Below, piece by piece: positions 23,607 to 35,597 of a stretch of 64,000 nt of DNA. The stretch is from Artocarpus heterophyllus (Eukaryota > Streptophyta > Magnoliopsida > Rosales > Moraceae). The stretch lies in NCBI GenBank assembly GCA_025403435.1, contig CM046332.1:8859903-8923902 (forward strand), given 5' to 3'. Position 1 is the first letter of the stretch. Each line of letters opens with the position of its first letter. The notes under the pieces are model-generated. The model was not told the origin of the DNA. It searched no databases and saw only the letters and a list, made by a program, of their open reading frames with translations. The position numbers and the translations under genes are program-made.

Positions 23607-24650
23607 AGAAATTTCGTTCTCGAAATTGGAGGTCACCTTAAAAGCAAAACAAGTGTGGTACACTTCTTGCATTGTTAACCCTAGCTCCAAAGTCGCTTCA
23701 TCCCCGTGCGGGTGCTGTAATAGTACTCTGTCTAACGGAATCTTTGTTGTCGTAAACTTGTCACCTTATGATTGATGACTTGAGTCGACACCTCTTTGTG
23801 AGTCATGTCTTCTTGGAGCGGTTATCACACCATAAGAAAAATGTGTTGAGATCGGGCTGGCACTTGCGGAGGACAAGCATATGAAAGACATTGTGAATAT
23901 AGGACAATTCTTGAGGCAAGTCAAGGTGACTCGAAACAGCACCAATTCGTTACGAGATTTGTGGACAGCCTGATGTATCTTGATGCATGTTTCCAATTAA
24001 CATCAAGGCTAGAAATTTCCTTGCATGTGGAGTCTCTCAATAGAACATAGTCATCGTCTTGAAATTCAATAGATCTACGTCTTGTGTCAACATAACACTT
24101 CTAATAACTTGAATGATTTGCAAGCACTCCCAAATAAGGTCAACTGTCTCGTAGTTGTTTGGCGTGTTATCTGGTTTAGTGGTGAGTCGTTTCTAGGCTC
24201 GATCCATCAAAGTTGTACCCAATGTGGACTACCTTTAAGTGCCTCAACGGAGCCTTACTGATGACAGCTCAGTACCCTTTATTATAAGAGGTTCAGGTGC
24301 TTCTCTCGATATTCACCAAAGTCCAAGATGAAAGCGCAAAGCATATCCTCAAGAATCTAAAGAACTCTCTCAATCTCCCCTTAGTCCAAGGATGAGAAAT
24401 TGTGTTAAATTCAACTCTACTTCAAAGGTTTCTTGAAAAATCTCCCAATACTTGACATTAAAATGAGTATCTCTATTTGAAGTGGCCAATGATGTAACCA
24501 TGTGCAATCAGACAAGGTGCTTAAAACTCTCCCAAGTCTTTCCTTTGACAATTAGTCTAAAATGAAATAAATAAGACAAGTCTAATTGGTCAACCTATCA
24601 ACGACAACCTAGTAACGTCATACTTACATTTAATTGACATGTCAACATAT
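23607..24650 (-). pseudogene. gypsy-2 integrase and chromodomain-like tail, first copy
   Basis: Minus-strand translation in broken frames gives, from right to left, VVVDRLTRLVLF (about 24570-24610; family VIVDRLTKSAHF), SNRDTHFNVKYW (about 24450-24480; family SDRDxRF, with the second catalytic Asp kept), HASRYIRLSTNLV (about 23960-23990; family APRYIGPFEIL), HLDLPQELSYIHNVFH (about 23881-23930; family LALPPELSRVHDVFHVS) and KIPLDRVLLQHPHGDEAT (about 23695-23750; family TIPLVKVLWRNHSVEEAT). The fragments are in the right order for integrase plus the C-terminal segment. Many stops and frameshifts show that it is dead. The open frame at 23766-23996 is a shifted shadow of this region. Confidence 0.8.
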
Positions 24651-27600
24651 TCTTTCCAGACCTAGATCTAGGTCGGTCTCAACGAAACCAAACTCTATAT
24701 ATGACGTAAAATGATCTCTACAACCCCATACAACTCTCAATGCCAACAAGTCAATGATTAACTAAAATCTATGAGATGGTTCTATGGAAAAGAAGACCTC
24801 AGTAGATAATCATTTTTATCACGTGGAAATTTCTAGAAACATGTAATTTTAGTATATATATCCAAACGATGAATCCCATAAACATCTTATGCATCTCTAA
24901 AGGTATGAACCGATGTTGAGGATAATGGGTATTCAACCTTAATTTGAGCCCTCTAACTCCTTCACAACAGTCCTCAAGGAGATAATATTTTGTAATTCAA
25001 TGACTAGATAACATCCCTAATAGTTATGTTAAACTTCAAATATGCATACTCAATTTACTAACATTAACACTATGGTTCTTAAAGCAACACATGTCTCATC
25101 GTGGACATTAGAGTGTGGTTTGTCTCTTCAGATACAATAATAATGTCTAAAGATCAAGGTCTTAGACTATACCTACCCAATCCTTGGTGTCACCCTAAAA
25201 TTCAATCCTTATTTCCCATAGAGTCCTATGAACCACCTTTGACAATTCAAACTAAATGGAGTCACTTGTTTACCTTCCAAAATTCAACGATAAGAGGAAG
25301 CCAACTTAGTGCATTCAAAGGGAATTCCTTGAATCTTAACTAGAAGAAAATTTTGGACTTCACCAAATCTTTTCAAACTTAAGACCTTAAGATGTGCTTT
25401 CTACTAAATAGATAAGTTACAAATGATCACCAATCCCCTAAAACCCCTACTTGTTTAAACACCAGAGCTACGATTTGAATGGGAAAAGACCTTAAGATAC
25501 GTCCTCAATACATCACCAAAGACACATTTTTGTATATGAGTACCAATCTCCTAAGATGAATTCCAAATCTTAGATGCCTAATCTACAAATTCAACAAAGC
25601 ATGAACTCAAGGATACTCTATATCACAACATTATCTTATATAATAATTTCTTTAATTACTCACTTTTCTCTATTGTCTTACTTATCATACAACTTAGAAT
25701 CCTCAAGATAGCTAGTACTTATAATTTCATTTCCTAATTGGACCTTAAAACTTTATAGATGGCTTACTTAACTAAGTCTCTGTTTGCCTCATAGTCAACC
25801 ACATGCTAGGTAGGATACCCAAGCATTTTGCCATACTTGTAGTTGAGGAATTCAACCTTAGTGACATCAATATGTAAGCTCTAAATAACAGTTAACTCTA
25901 CTCTAAACTTCCATGGTAATAGCATAACAAGATCGATCCTTCCATGGAGTCGGTATCCATAACAAAATAACAATAACAATACTAATAGCAATAACAATAA
26001 CATTGATGATGATGGTAATTATAACAAGAATGACAAGTATGTTAAATGATACTAAGTTTTCATCATTACTCAGCAATTCTAGTCTCAAGGTAAATTACAC
26101 ATCAAACTTGCAGGTCTAAATCCCATCATTAAGAAAAGAAGGCCAACAAGCACAGGTTGTCATAATAGTTTCAATTAGGAAAACGACATAGTCATGATGA
26201 TGACTTAGAGAAAATTAAACATTAAAGTTAAATAATCAACACCATAGTTAAAATGACATAAAACTTAAATCTCATGGTTTGGATTAAAGAAGACTAATGG
26301 GTTATGGCCTACTAAGCTTCGAAGTGTTCACAACAGCTCTTGAGCTTTCTTCTCGTAACACGGTCTATAGCAGTCGCCATTATTCGAGGTAAGAATATAA
26401 GGTTTGAAAGTCCAATCGATTTAATGCCCTTGTATAAACTATTGCCTAGGATAATGAATACTTTGGCTAATCGAAATAAACTGGTATGGTCCTAAGAGTA
26501 GACATGGCTTAGATTCATACCTAGGGTGCTTGCTTAGCTTGGTTCTCAATCGAAACTTATGCCTTAGAACAAGATGGTACGACCAAGAAATAGGGCCAGA
26601 ATCCTCAAACCTTACTATTATCTAGAGGCAACAAGATGAATAAAACAGAAATAATGACAAGGCCTTACAACTTATTACTATCCTTTAGAATTTCATCATG
26701 ATCATAAATTCACTCTAACTCATTCACCTCAAAGAATGAAGTATATTATCACTTCTTTGTGTAATTATTTCTCCTAGGATAGTTGTCCTGCAAAAATATA
26801 AATGAATAATATTTCTTAATTTGGCCCCTTAAAATTATTATCTTCTTAGATATCTCCTAAAAATCCAAAAATTGACAAGAACATCACATTTCTTAAGTAC
26901 ATGAGGATTACCATCCTCAGGCCATTACGTATGTGGGATATTAGGAAAATCCCTCTCTATTTTTTTACACCATTATATTACTCTCCTTGTATGCTAAAGG
27001 TCAAATCTCTATTTCCTAAATCTAACCTGCAATATATCATTTTCCTCTATCCGTTAGTCCTCATACACATATAGTAGTCATAAACGCCGTATAGATTTAT
27101 GGAAAACTACACCTGAATATCCCATCGATACACATGGCACCATGATTCATGATTGCAAATTAGAACTCAAAATTAATTAAGTATAATCTCAAATCTCCCA
27201 TGAGAAACTTGTAATCAAGGTGTATCTACAAGAATGCATCAGGACTATGTGACCTCAAGGTTCGATTAATGCTTCCCTAAGGGATCCCACAAAACCACCT
27301 ATTAGTATAGCAACTCATCGTGCTATTAGAAATTTAAAAGTTGCATTATACAATTGGAAGTCCTATACCGGATCCTCGCTTCCTAGGCCAAATTGGAATT
27401 TTCCTAAAATTTTAACTTAGAAGATACAACTATAAATCGTGGCAGAACTATGAGTCGCCCTTTTAATTTCTATTCAATTCTTTATCTTAAAGATAACTTC
27501 ATCCTCAAGGCTTTATTATTGAGTCGTTATCTAGATCTCATAAATGTCGTCATACAATGGACTCCTAACTTTATTGTACAGTGTATTCGACTGGTATTGG

Positions 27601-27757
27601 CACGACTCATGTCCTGTTAATGAAAAACTTTTAAACAAACAATATTGTTAAAACTTTAAGAAAGAAAACATCGGTTCAAAAAAAAAAACTTTAATTGTAA
27701 CACTAAATGCAAAAGAAAACTCACAAGGTTCAGTTCCTGAGAGATTTGAAGCCTCAC
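24651..27757 (-). other. rest of the first gypsy-2 internal region, no recognisable domain
   Basis: The position should hold gag, protease, RT and RNase H, but I could not find the protease D-S/T-G, the RT F-V-D-D or the RNase H signatures in any minus frame. The region is about 3.1 kb, shorter than the roughly 4 kb normally needed, so part is probably deleted and the rest eroded. It aligns over its whole length with 53450-56466. A short AAC/AAT-rich stretch lies at 25965-26010. Confidence 0.5.
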
Positions 27758-27767
27758 GCTGCTACCA
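27758..27767 (-). other. primer-binding site of gypsy-2, first internal region
   Basis: On minus TGGTAGCAGC, four bases inside the end of LTR-b. The other copy (56467-56478) reads TGGTATTAGTGC, closer to the initiator-Met complement TGGTATCAGAGC. It fixes the direction of the element. Confidence 0.7.
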
Positions 27768-27771
27768 GATT

Positions 27772-30224
27772 TGTCACGACTCGAAAATGGGGCATGATGT
27801 GTTTGTTTAGTTTAAGAAAATAATTTAAATTAGATAAAATTTTAAAACTCAAAATAAATTACAAATGAAATTAATAATTGTGACTTAATTTTTTTATATG
27901 GATTATTCAAGATTGATTACAAAATACAAATTTTAAAAGCATGAAATATGAGGTAGAACAAAATAACTATCTCAAATAAAACTTTGAATCTCAAGAATTC
28001 AAATTTCAAAGGAGCCCATAACCTTACAAGTTTTACCAAAGTACATCAATGGAACAGTGTTTGGTCATACAGTCATTTCACAATTGCAAATAAACTAAGG
28101 TAAGAAAAAGACAATATAAATGTAGTGGCACAAACCATCTTAGAAAGCTAACAAATGTCATAAGCCCAATAGAAAGCATCATGCAATACATATTGACAAC
28201 CTGTCAACACCATCTTGATACTTTCTTAGCACCAATCTTTGCTTTGCCTAGAAGGGGGCTTAATTTAAAACACACAAAAATGAGTGAAAGGCTCAGTACG
28301 ATAATATTTGAATAAACTTTAACAATTCAAAATAACTAAGATATTTAAATGGCACAAAGGTAAACAATTAAATAATTGGAATATCAATGGTCGTAAATGA
28401 ATTTAAAATGATTTAAAAAGAGATGAGATGTTTTATTCAAGTTTCCATTCCCAAGCCCTTAGCATATCATATACATTTAACATATTCATAATCATTCAGC
28501 CAATGCCCATGCTACGGAGCTCCTCGACGAGGATTAGGGGCCTGCCCCCACAGTTACACTCTATATAACCCGATCTTTTTGACTACTAAGGCGCCTGTCT
28601 GGACAATTAAAACTAAAGCTCAACATATAACCATATTCATAAGTAATCATGTGTTACTCCATTTCACTAGTGTGCCATTAAAGCTTTTATACAACTTTTT
28701 GAATACCAAAATAAACAATTTTTGACTTAAATAGATCATAAAATACCAAAATAATTTGCATCTTTTAGTCTCTCAAAGGATTCATAAACCATTAGGGTAA
28801 TATTGGAAAGGTTGCTAGACATTAAGGGATTAGGAAGTGAATAAAGTTGGATTTTTGGTTTAGGCTAGCTGGCGGCATACTATGGTTTACTGATAGTATA
28901 CTTTTGCAAAAAGGGTAGATTTGTTATCTTTAATCAACACTCGGGTTAACAGGTGGTTACTAAGGTAAACGGGCGGCATACTGCCACTAGCAGGTTTACA
29001 AGTTTCCAACTAAAACATAGGAAATTCATAGAAAATAACATACAATTCTTATTTAGGCTCATGATAGATTGTTGGAAAGCTTATAATGTCTACTTTTTAA
29101 ATATGCAAACTAATCTATAAAAATTGTTTTCATTTAATCCTAGAACCACTGCTTATTAAGGTATTCCTAAATTTTTAGAATACCAAGTTTTTCTTTAAAC
29201 CAAGTCATATTATCATTGTAAAAAATCTCAAAACTATTCCAAAATATATAGTGAGCAGTCTATGCTCATGGTAAATATATTCCCATAAATTTTTATACCA
29301 AAATCATCATCAAAACTATGATGCCGTTTGGTATTGTTTTTAAAATAGGTGAAAATGTTTTTGTTTGGGAAGATGATAATTTTTTGAGAATTATGCTGAG
29401 AGTATTTTTAAAATTTTTGCCTTGAAAAGCATGAGAAAACACTTTCAAAAATTTTGAGAGAAAAAAAAAACGGGGCCTATATCTCTAGCATTTCTTGGAA
29501 ATAAAGATGAAAGCATACCTAAGTTTGCTTTTCAAGCTCAAAACTTTTAAACATTAATCATAAAGCTATGGAAACCAGTTTTAAACATTCCTAACATGTT
29601 TCTAACATTGTTGTTGAACCAAAATGAAGGTTGGTTGCTAGTTTTAGCTCAAGACTCAAGTTTTTGCTCATAAATGCTCAAATATGCATGTTAACATACC
29701 TAAAAATTTTTCATGAACTTTGAACACGAAAATCATGCTTTAAACTTGAAGAAAATACATACTAAAACCAAGTTTCGATTAAGAAAAATCAACCACAAAA
29801 CTACATTGATAAACACCACATTTTTTTATTAAAAACCAAGCTTGAATACGTGAAATTGGTTGGCCTTATAGGTGGTTATTTTTGCTAGTTTTTGGTTGAG
29901 TGTTTAAGCTATGTTTCTTGGTGATTTTGGCTGACTTTTGGCCACGTTTTTGGCAAGGTTATTGGTGGTTTTTGCACAAGAAATGCGGTTAGTTTCCTTG
30001 GTATTTTTTGGGTACCTTTGGTGGACTTTTTTAGCTTCCGATAGGTTGTTCTCAAGCTTATCTTTGGCTGGGATTTTTGGCTTCAAGATAGGGGGATGGT
30101 GGCTGGGTTTCTTGGCTGCATTTTGGTGTTTTTTGAATGTGTTGCTTTAACAAAATGAGAAGATGAGAGAGTGGGAGGCGTGGGGAAAAGTAAGGAGTAT
30201 AGAGAAGTGTGTGTGTGGGTGGAG
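27772..30224 (-). repeat. gypsy-2 LTR-b, left part
   Basis: TGTCACGACTCG to GGGTGGAG, continued at 51946-52273 beyond copia-2. Compared with LTR-a it lacks about 370 bp around 28595 (the segment 21262-21630 of LTR-a) and has gained a 158-bp MITE-like insert at 29320. It also holds a GTTTACT/AGTATAC cluster at 28865-29010. Confidence 0.85.
29320..29477. mobile_element. MITE-like insertion in LTR-b
   Basis: 158 bp present in LTR-b and absent at the same place in LTR-a (about 22487) and LTR-c (about 58402). The left end GATGCCGTTTGGTATTG and the complement of the right end (GGCCCCGTTTTTTTT) form imperfect inverted repeats of the GGSCCGTTTGG kind common in plant MITEs. The flanks share only TAT (29317-29319 and 29478-29480). 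There is no coding capacity. The superfamily is uncertain: hAT-like ends, but no 8-bp target duplication. Confidence 0.6.
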
Positions 30225-32247
30225 TTTTAGCCGTGTATGCCCTAAGGAGTAAAAATATAATATGCTTTTGGAGACATTTTATCAATAAGAATTTATTTAT
30301 TATTTATATACCAAATTTTGTCCTCTTTATGTTCATATTTGTTGAATGTATGTTAAGCAAACAATAGTTTGAGACTGTCGGTCTAAACCTTTAAGAATTG
30401 GGCATATGATGGATAGATTATGCGGAAGACATGATTCTTAAGGTGACGGTCTAAATCATAAGATCCGCAATCAAGGGAATAAAGTTGGGCGCTTTATTCA
30501 TGTAAAGATTGTCATGTTCTCTATATTCCTATTAAGAGATGGTTTGTCTTGGCCATTGGAGGTAGACTCCACGAATAAAAACATTGGCACATTGTCATAG
30601 GTGACGATATGTTGGATCGGGACATAAAATGAATTGATTTGGATTAATAACTCTGTCTTGGCAAATCAATTTACTTTAGACAAACATTTATATTGTATCT
30701 TAATCCTGAGATGAATAGTGAGCCCGTTGCTTAACTTGTGTCTTTTGATATACCAAAGGATGACAGCCACATTGTAATAGTGGTACACATGTCAGTAAGT
30801 TGGAGGCATGACTCTTGATAGCGCAGACCTATTATTCATAGATATGGAATCCATAGCTCCTCTTTAGGAATAGTGATATCCTCTTATATGCGTTATCTTA
30901 TAATTGAAAAACTATAGCACTCAACCATTTGGATACGTAGGTATAACCAAATGGTATACCATCTTTGGATGGTAAGTTTTTCGATTGTGAGATAATGGAA
31001 CGTAAGATAAAAATAATCAAAAAGGTAAGACAGAACTTGTCCTTAAGCCGATTATAAATAATCCTATGGGGATACGATATGCTATGATATGACATGGAGA
31101 CTTAGCTACACGGGCTTTGTAATCCTATATAGTTTGAGACTATAGCTCTAAGATTTTAGTGGAGTAGCGTTGGAGTTGATAATTATAAAATGTATATCTA
31201 GGATATTGGGTTTCATAAATATCGAGAGCTTGAACTATATAGGTCCATATGGTCCCCTTTGCTAGCTCACAAAAATTTTGTAATGATACAGCGTACTTTT
31301 TCAATAATTGGTGACTTATGTCAGATTTATCAAATTAGCTAAAATTCGATAAAATCAGATAATTCATGTCTGTTTATCGATTGAATTAATTTTGTGATAA
31401 AATTAATTCAAGATAAACTTGTTGAATTATCGGGAACGGATAATTCATGTCTGTTTATTGGATGGATTAATTTTGAATTGATTCAAGATAAATTTGTTGA
31501 ATTATCAAAATATTTATTTTCGTAGAGATTATCTAAATATGACTGTTTTAATCAAATAACTTCTCTATTGGGTCATTTGAATTAAAATTGAGGCTCTATC
31601 CCAAGAATCTTAGGTTAAAAATAAAGATTCTCCTGGATAAAAAATCATAAGTTCGGTAGGCCTATCTTAAATTTCGCCCTACCGATGGGACATGTTTGGC
31701 AGGACGATCTGCTATTCGGCCTGCCAATAGTAGGATTTTTTATCATGTGTTTTAGATGTGGATTTTATCAGATATTGATTCTGGCTTGATTCTGATTTGA
31801 ATTTTTGAGGCCTTATCTAATAAGGACTGACTCCTAGGCCCAACCTCTATAAAAGAAGAGTGTGTCTCATTATTATTTAGATCAATTGAAAAATTAAGAG
31901 TGAAACTCTATTGGTGAGATTCTGAAAACTCCTTGACAGTTTTGTTCACAAATCACGAACACTAGCGTTAGGTTCTCTCAATTAGTTGGAAGGAGAATCG
32001 CTTAGTTGAAGAGTTGTACGTGTGAGCCCACACTCACTCCGATCGTGGATAGAGAATAGCAAAGAAGCCCAATTGGTTGAGGTCCTTCTGAAACATTACT
32101 TCTCTTCACTGATAGAGGAAGCTTTTTGGCATTTACAAGGTTAGTAAGATCTAGTTAATTTATGCATATAACGTGTCAAACTTGTATTTTGAAAAAATAT
32201 TCTGATATAAAAATTTTAAAATTCCTCTACATACTATTTTTCTAACA
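30225..32247 (+). repeat. copia-2 5' LTR
   Basis: 2023 bp. The first bases read TTTTAG instead of TGTTAG, a mutated terminus; the end is TTTTTCTAACA. Motif cluster at 31650-31730 and TATA box (TATAAAAG) at 31848-31855. It aligns full length with 49920-51940. Confidence 0.9.
31650..31730 (+). repeat. GGCAGGCC-type palindrome cluster in copia-2 5' LTR
   Basis: TTCGGTAGGCCTATC, TTCGCCCTACCGAT, TTTGGCAGGACGATC and TTCGGCCTGCCAAT, about 20 bp apart and alternating between the motif and its complement. Confidence 0.75.
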
Positions 32248-32262
32248 ATTGGTATTAGAGCC
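32248..32262 (+). other. primer-binding site of copia-2
   Basis: ATTGGTATTAGAGCC immediately after the 5' LTR, identical to the site in copia-1 and one base from the copia-3 site. Confidence 0.8.
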
Positions 32263-32519
32263 ATGGTTTTTGCATAAATTTACAAGTTTGTGATCATCTA
32301 TATGAATAAATTATGTGATCTTTATCTCTCCTATGCTTGAATTTAATTTTTAGAGAGTTGACACTTTAGGGTTTCTATATAATTTTATGTTGTCATAAAT
32401 TATACAGTGAATGTTTATTAATTAATTATGGTTGACTAAATTATTATTTAATTAATTAATTTATACCGTTATAGTTTTTTAGAGGTTAGAATGTGTATCT
32501 AGGTTTTTCATGTAATTAG

Positions 32520-34088
32520 TGTTGGAAAAATAAATGAGAGGCGCGCAGCGGAAATTCAAAAATTTTAACATCAGAGTATTTTTCCAAAACACAAGTTTGA
32601 CATGCTATATATATAAATTAAACAGATCTTACTAACCTCTATGTGCTGAAGAACCTCCGGGATCCGTGAAGAGAAGTAACGTTCCAGAAGAGCCTCAACC
32701 AACTAGTCTTCTTTGCTATTCTTTATCCACGACTGGAGTGAGTGTGGGCTCACACGTACAGCTCTTCCACCGGTGACTCTCCTTCCAACCAATCGAGAGA
32801 ACCCAAAGCTAGTGTTTGTGATTTGTGAACAAAAGCTCTCAGGGAGTTTTCAGATGCTCACCAGAAGAGTATCACTCTTAATCTCTCAATTGATCTGAGT
32901 AAATCATGAGACTTTTTTATAGCAATTGGTCCTGGGGTTAGTCCTTATCAGATTAAGTCTCAAAAACTCGAAACAGAATCAAGTTTGGATCAATATCTGA
33001 TAAGATCCGTGTGAAAACACGTAATCTTATCTCTCGCTGATCGGCAGGCCGAATAGGCCCCATCGGCAAGCCGAACACGTAGATCGACAGACCGAACTGC
33101 CGCATAAATATCTCTGTGAATCTTTTATTTTCCACCCGAGATTCTATAGGATAAAGTCTCAGTTTTGATTTAAATAACCCAATAGAAAAGTTATCTGATC
33201 AAAACAAACTTTATCAAGATAATCTCTAAGAAAATAAATCAATTCACAATAATTCTACAAGTTTATCTTGATTTAATTTATCCAATTAAATCAACCGATA
33301 AACAGACAAGAATTATCCGATCCCAATAATTTAACAAGTTTATCTTAAATTAATTTTATTACAAAATTAATTTATCCAATAAACAGACATGAATTATTTG
33401 ATTCTTTCAAATTTTAAACCAATCTGATAAATCCAACATAAGTCACCAATTATTGAAAAAGCACGCCGTATCGTTATAGGATTTTGTGAGCTAGCAAAGG
33501 GGACCAAAATGGACCTATAAAGTTCAAGCTCATGATAATTATGAAACCCAATATCCTAGATATACATTTCACAACTATCAACTCTAACGCTACTCCACTA
33601 AAAGCTTAGAGCTGCACTCTCGAACTTTATAGAATTACGAAGCTCTTATAGCTAAGTCTCCATGACATATCAAAGTGTATCGTATCCCTATATGAAAATC
33701 CATAATCGACTTAAGGACAAGTTCTGTCTTACCATCCCGATTATTTTTATCTTACATTCCGTTATCTCACCATTAGAAAACTTACCATCCAAAGACAGTA
33801 TACCATTTGGTTACACCTATGTATCCACCTTTATTCCCTCGATTGCGGATCATATATTTTAGACCGTCACCTTAAGAATCGTGTCTTCCGCATAATCAGT
33901 CCATCATATGCCCAATTCTTAAGGTTTAGACCGACAGTCTCAGACTACTGTTTGCTTAACATACATTCAAGAAATATGAATGTAAAGAGGACAAGATTTG
34001 GTATATATAAATGAATAAATTCTTTATTGATAAAAATGTCTCCAAAAACGTATTACATTTTTACTCCTTAGGGCATACATATCTAACA
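32520..34088 (-). repeat. copia-3 3' LTR with internal deletion
   Basis: 1569 bp against 2019 bp for its 5' LTR. The difference is one gap of about 450 bp near 33826, where ATGTATCCA is followed directly by CCTTTATTCCCTCGATTGCGG; in the 5' LTR these lie at about 43093 and 43542. The rest is very similar to the 5' LTR. The TATA region is weakened (TTTTTTATAGC near 32912). Confidence 0.9.
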
Positions 34089-34101
34089 ATCTCCCACTTG
34101 C
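34089..34101 (-). other. polypurine tract of copia-3
   Basis: On minus, GCAAGTGGGAGAT immediately before TGTTAG of the 3' LTR. Copia-2 has GCAAGTGAGAGAT at the same place (49907-49919). It primes plus-strand synthesis in LTR retrotransposons. Confidence 0.8.
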
Positions 34102-34102
34102 A

Positions 34103-34597
34103 CTAAGTGAGTAAATACAGCAAATCTCGCATCCCCATCGATTCCACATGTTTCTCGAAGACTCTCCCTATTAGTGTCTTCATAAATGGATTAGCTAAAT
34201 TGTCCTCTGATGCGATCTTGCACATTGTGACATGTCCGCTCTCAACGAAGTCCTTTATCACGTGATACTTTCGATCACTATGTTTACTCTTCTTGTGAAA
34301 TCTTGGTTCCTTAGCATTAGCTACCGCCCCACTGTTATCACAATACAGTGATACCGCCTTATCCATACTAGGAACTATCTCAAGATCCCCAAGGAACTTG
34401 CGGAGCCACACTACTTCTTTCGAAGCATCACTAGCCGCCACATACTCGGCCTCCATCGTTGAATCCGAAGTGCAATCTTGCTTCGTACTTCTCCAACTGA
34501 TGGCACCGCCGCCCAGAGTAAACACAAACCCAGAAGTCGATTTCCTAGAATCCAAACAGGATTGAAAATCTGAGTCAGTGTATCCTAGAGGAGTCAA
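34103..34597 (-). pseudogene. copia-3 RNase H
   Basis: Final polyprotein domain, open from 34597 to the natural stop at 34103. YTDSDFQSCLDSRKSTSG carries the first catalytic Asp and the DSRKSTSGF signature of plant copia RNase H. STMEAEYVA carries the Glu and YCDNSGAVANA the next Asp. The tail with HSDRKYHVIKDFVE is the usual copia end. The first Met is internal: the frame continues upstream through a stop at about 34606. All visible catalytic residues are kept, so the fragment itself is intact although it cannot be translated with the rest. Confidence 0.85.
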
Positions 34598-35597
34598 GTC
34601 CTCACCTCAATACACAAGCATATACCCTCGAGTCCTTCTCAGGTACTTGAAAATATTCTTTACCGCAACCCAATGGTTCGGTCCTGGATCCGCTTGAAAT
34701 CAACTTACAATCCCGACCGCATAGCTAATACCTGGTCGTGTGCAAAGCATAACATACATGAGACTACCCACTGCTGAAGCATAAGGCACCTTCTTCATGT
34801 ATTCTCTTTCTTCATAAGACTTTGGAGAGTCTTTCTTAGAAAAAAGTAATTCCAGACCTAGATGGTTGCCCACCTTTCTTGGAATCCTGCATTGCAAACC
34901 TCCTGAGAATTTTATCTATATAGCCAGCTTGTGACAAAGCTATCATTTTGTTCTTCCTATCCCGAAAGATCTGGATACCGAAAACAAAATTAGCCTCACC
35001 CAAGTCCTTCATGTCAAACTGCTTGGTCAACCATAATTTGACCGAAGACAATGCCCCAACGTCATTGCCAATTAGTAGAATGTCATCTATATAGAGCAGT
35101 AGAAAAACCACCTTCCCATCCTTTATGTGTTTGTAAACACATGGTTCATCCACATTTTGCGAGAACCCATAAGTCTTGATCACCTGATCAAATCTTATGT
35201 TCTAAGAACGAGAAGCCTGCTTAAGTCCATAAATGGACTTTAGCAGCTTACAAACCTTACCCTCTTGACCCGCGACCTTGAACCCGTCTGGTTGTTCCAT
35301 ATAAATGGACTCATCAAGATAGCCATTCAGAAAAGCCGTCTTAACATCCATCTGCCAAATCTCGTAGTCAAGAGCGGCAGCTATGGACAAGAGAATCCTG
35401 ATGGACTTAAGCATGGCTACAGGAGAAAAGGTTTCCTCATAATCGATTTTTTCTTTTTGTGTATAACCCTTAGCTACTAGTCTAGCCTTAAAGGTTTCAA
35501 CCTTTCCATCCACTCCTTTTTTCCTCTTATAGATCTACTTACACCCAATGGGTTTTACCCCTTTGGGAAGATCCACAATCTCCTAGACCCGATTAGT
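34598..35597 (-). pseudogene. copia-3 reverse transcriptase, interrupted
   Basis: Minus-strand pieces follow the integrase. The start carries three stops (about 35520-35580) at positions where copia-2 has Glu, Trp and Trp. The frame 35513-35202 holds [11 protein letters not shown], the YEETFSPVA motif and [12 protein letters not shown], and ends in SRS-stop, where the family has Trp. The frame 35183-34836 holds FLLLYIDDILLIG, the catalytic box with both Asp, at residues 28-39, then frameshifts in a run near 34840. GSLMYVMLCTRPGISYAVG (34790-34700) follows in another frame. The catalytic residues survive; about five lesions inactivate it. Confidence 0.85.

Noticed and set aside
25965..26010. 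AAC/AAT-rich stretch as a coding trinucleotide repeat
   Set aside because: Impure, with no conserved reading frame around it, and also present in the second copy (54670-54720) with different units.
23591..27771. Noncoding LARD-type element
   Set aside because: At first the internal region seemed to lack coding sequence, but minus-strand integrase and C-terminal motifs (LDLPQELSYIHNVFH, VDRLT, SNRDTHF) show a decayed Ty3/gypsy pol.
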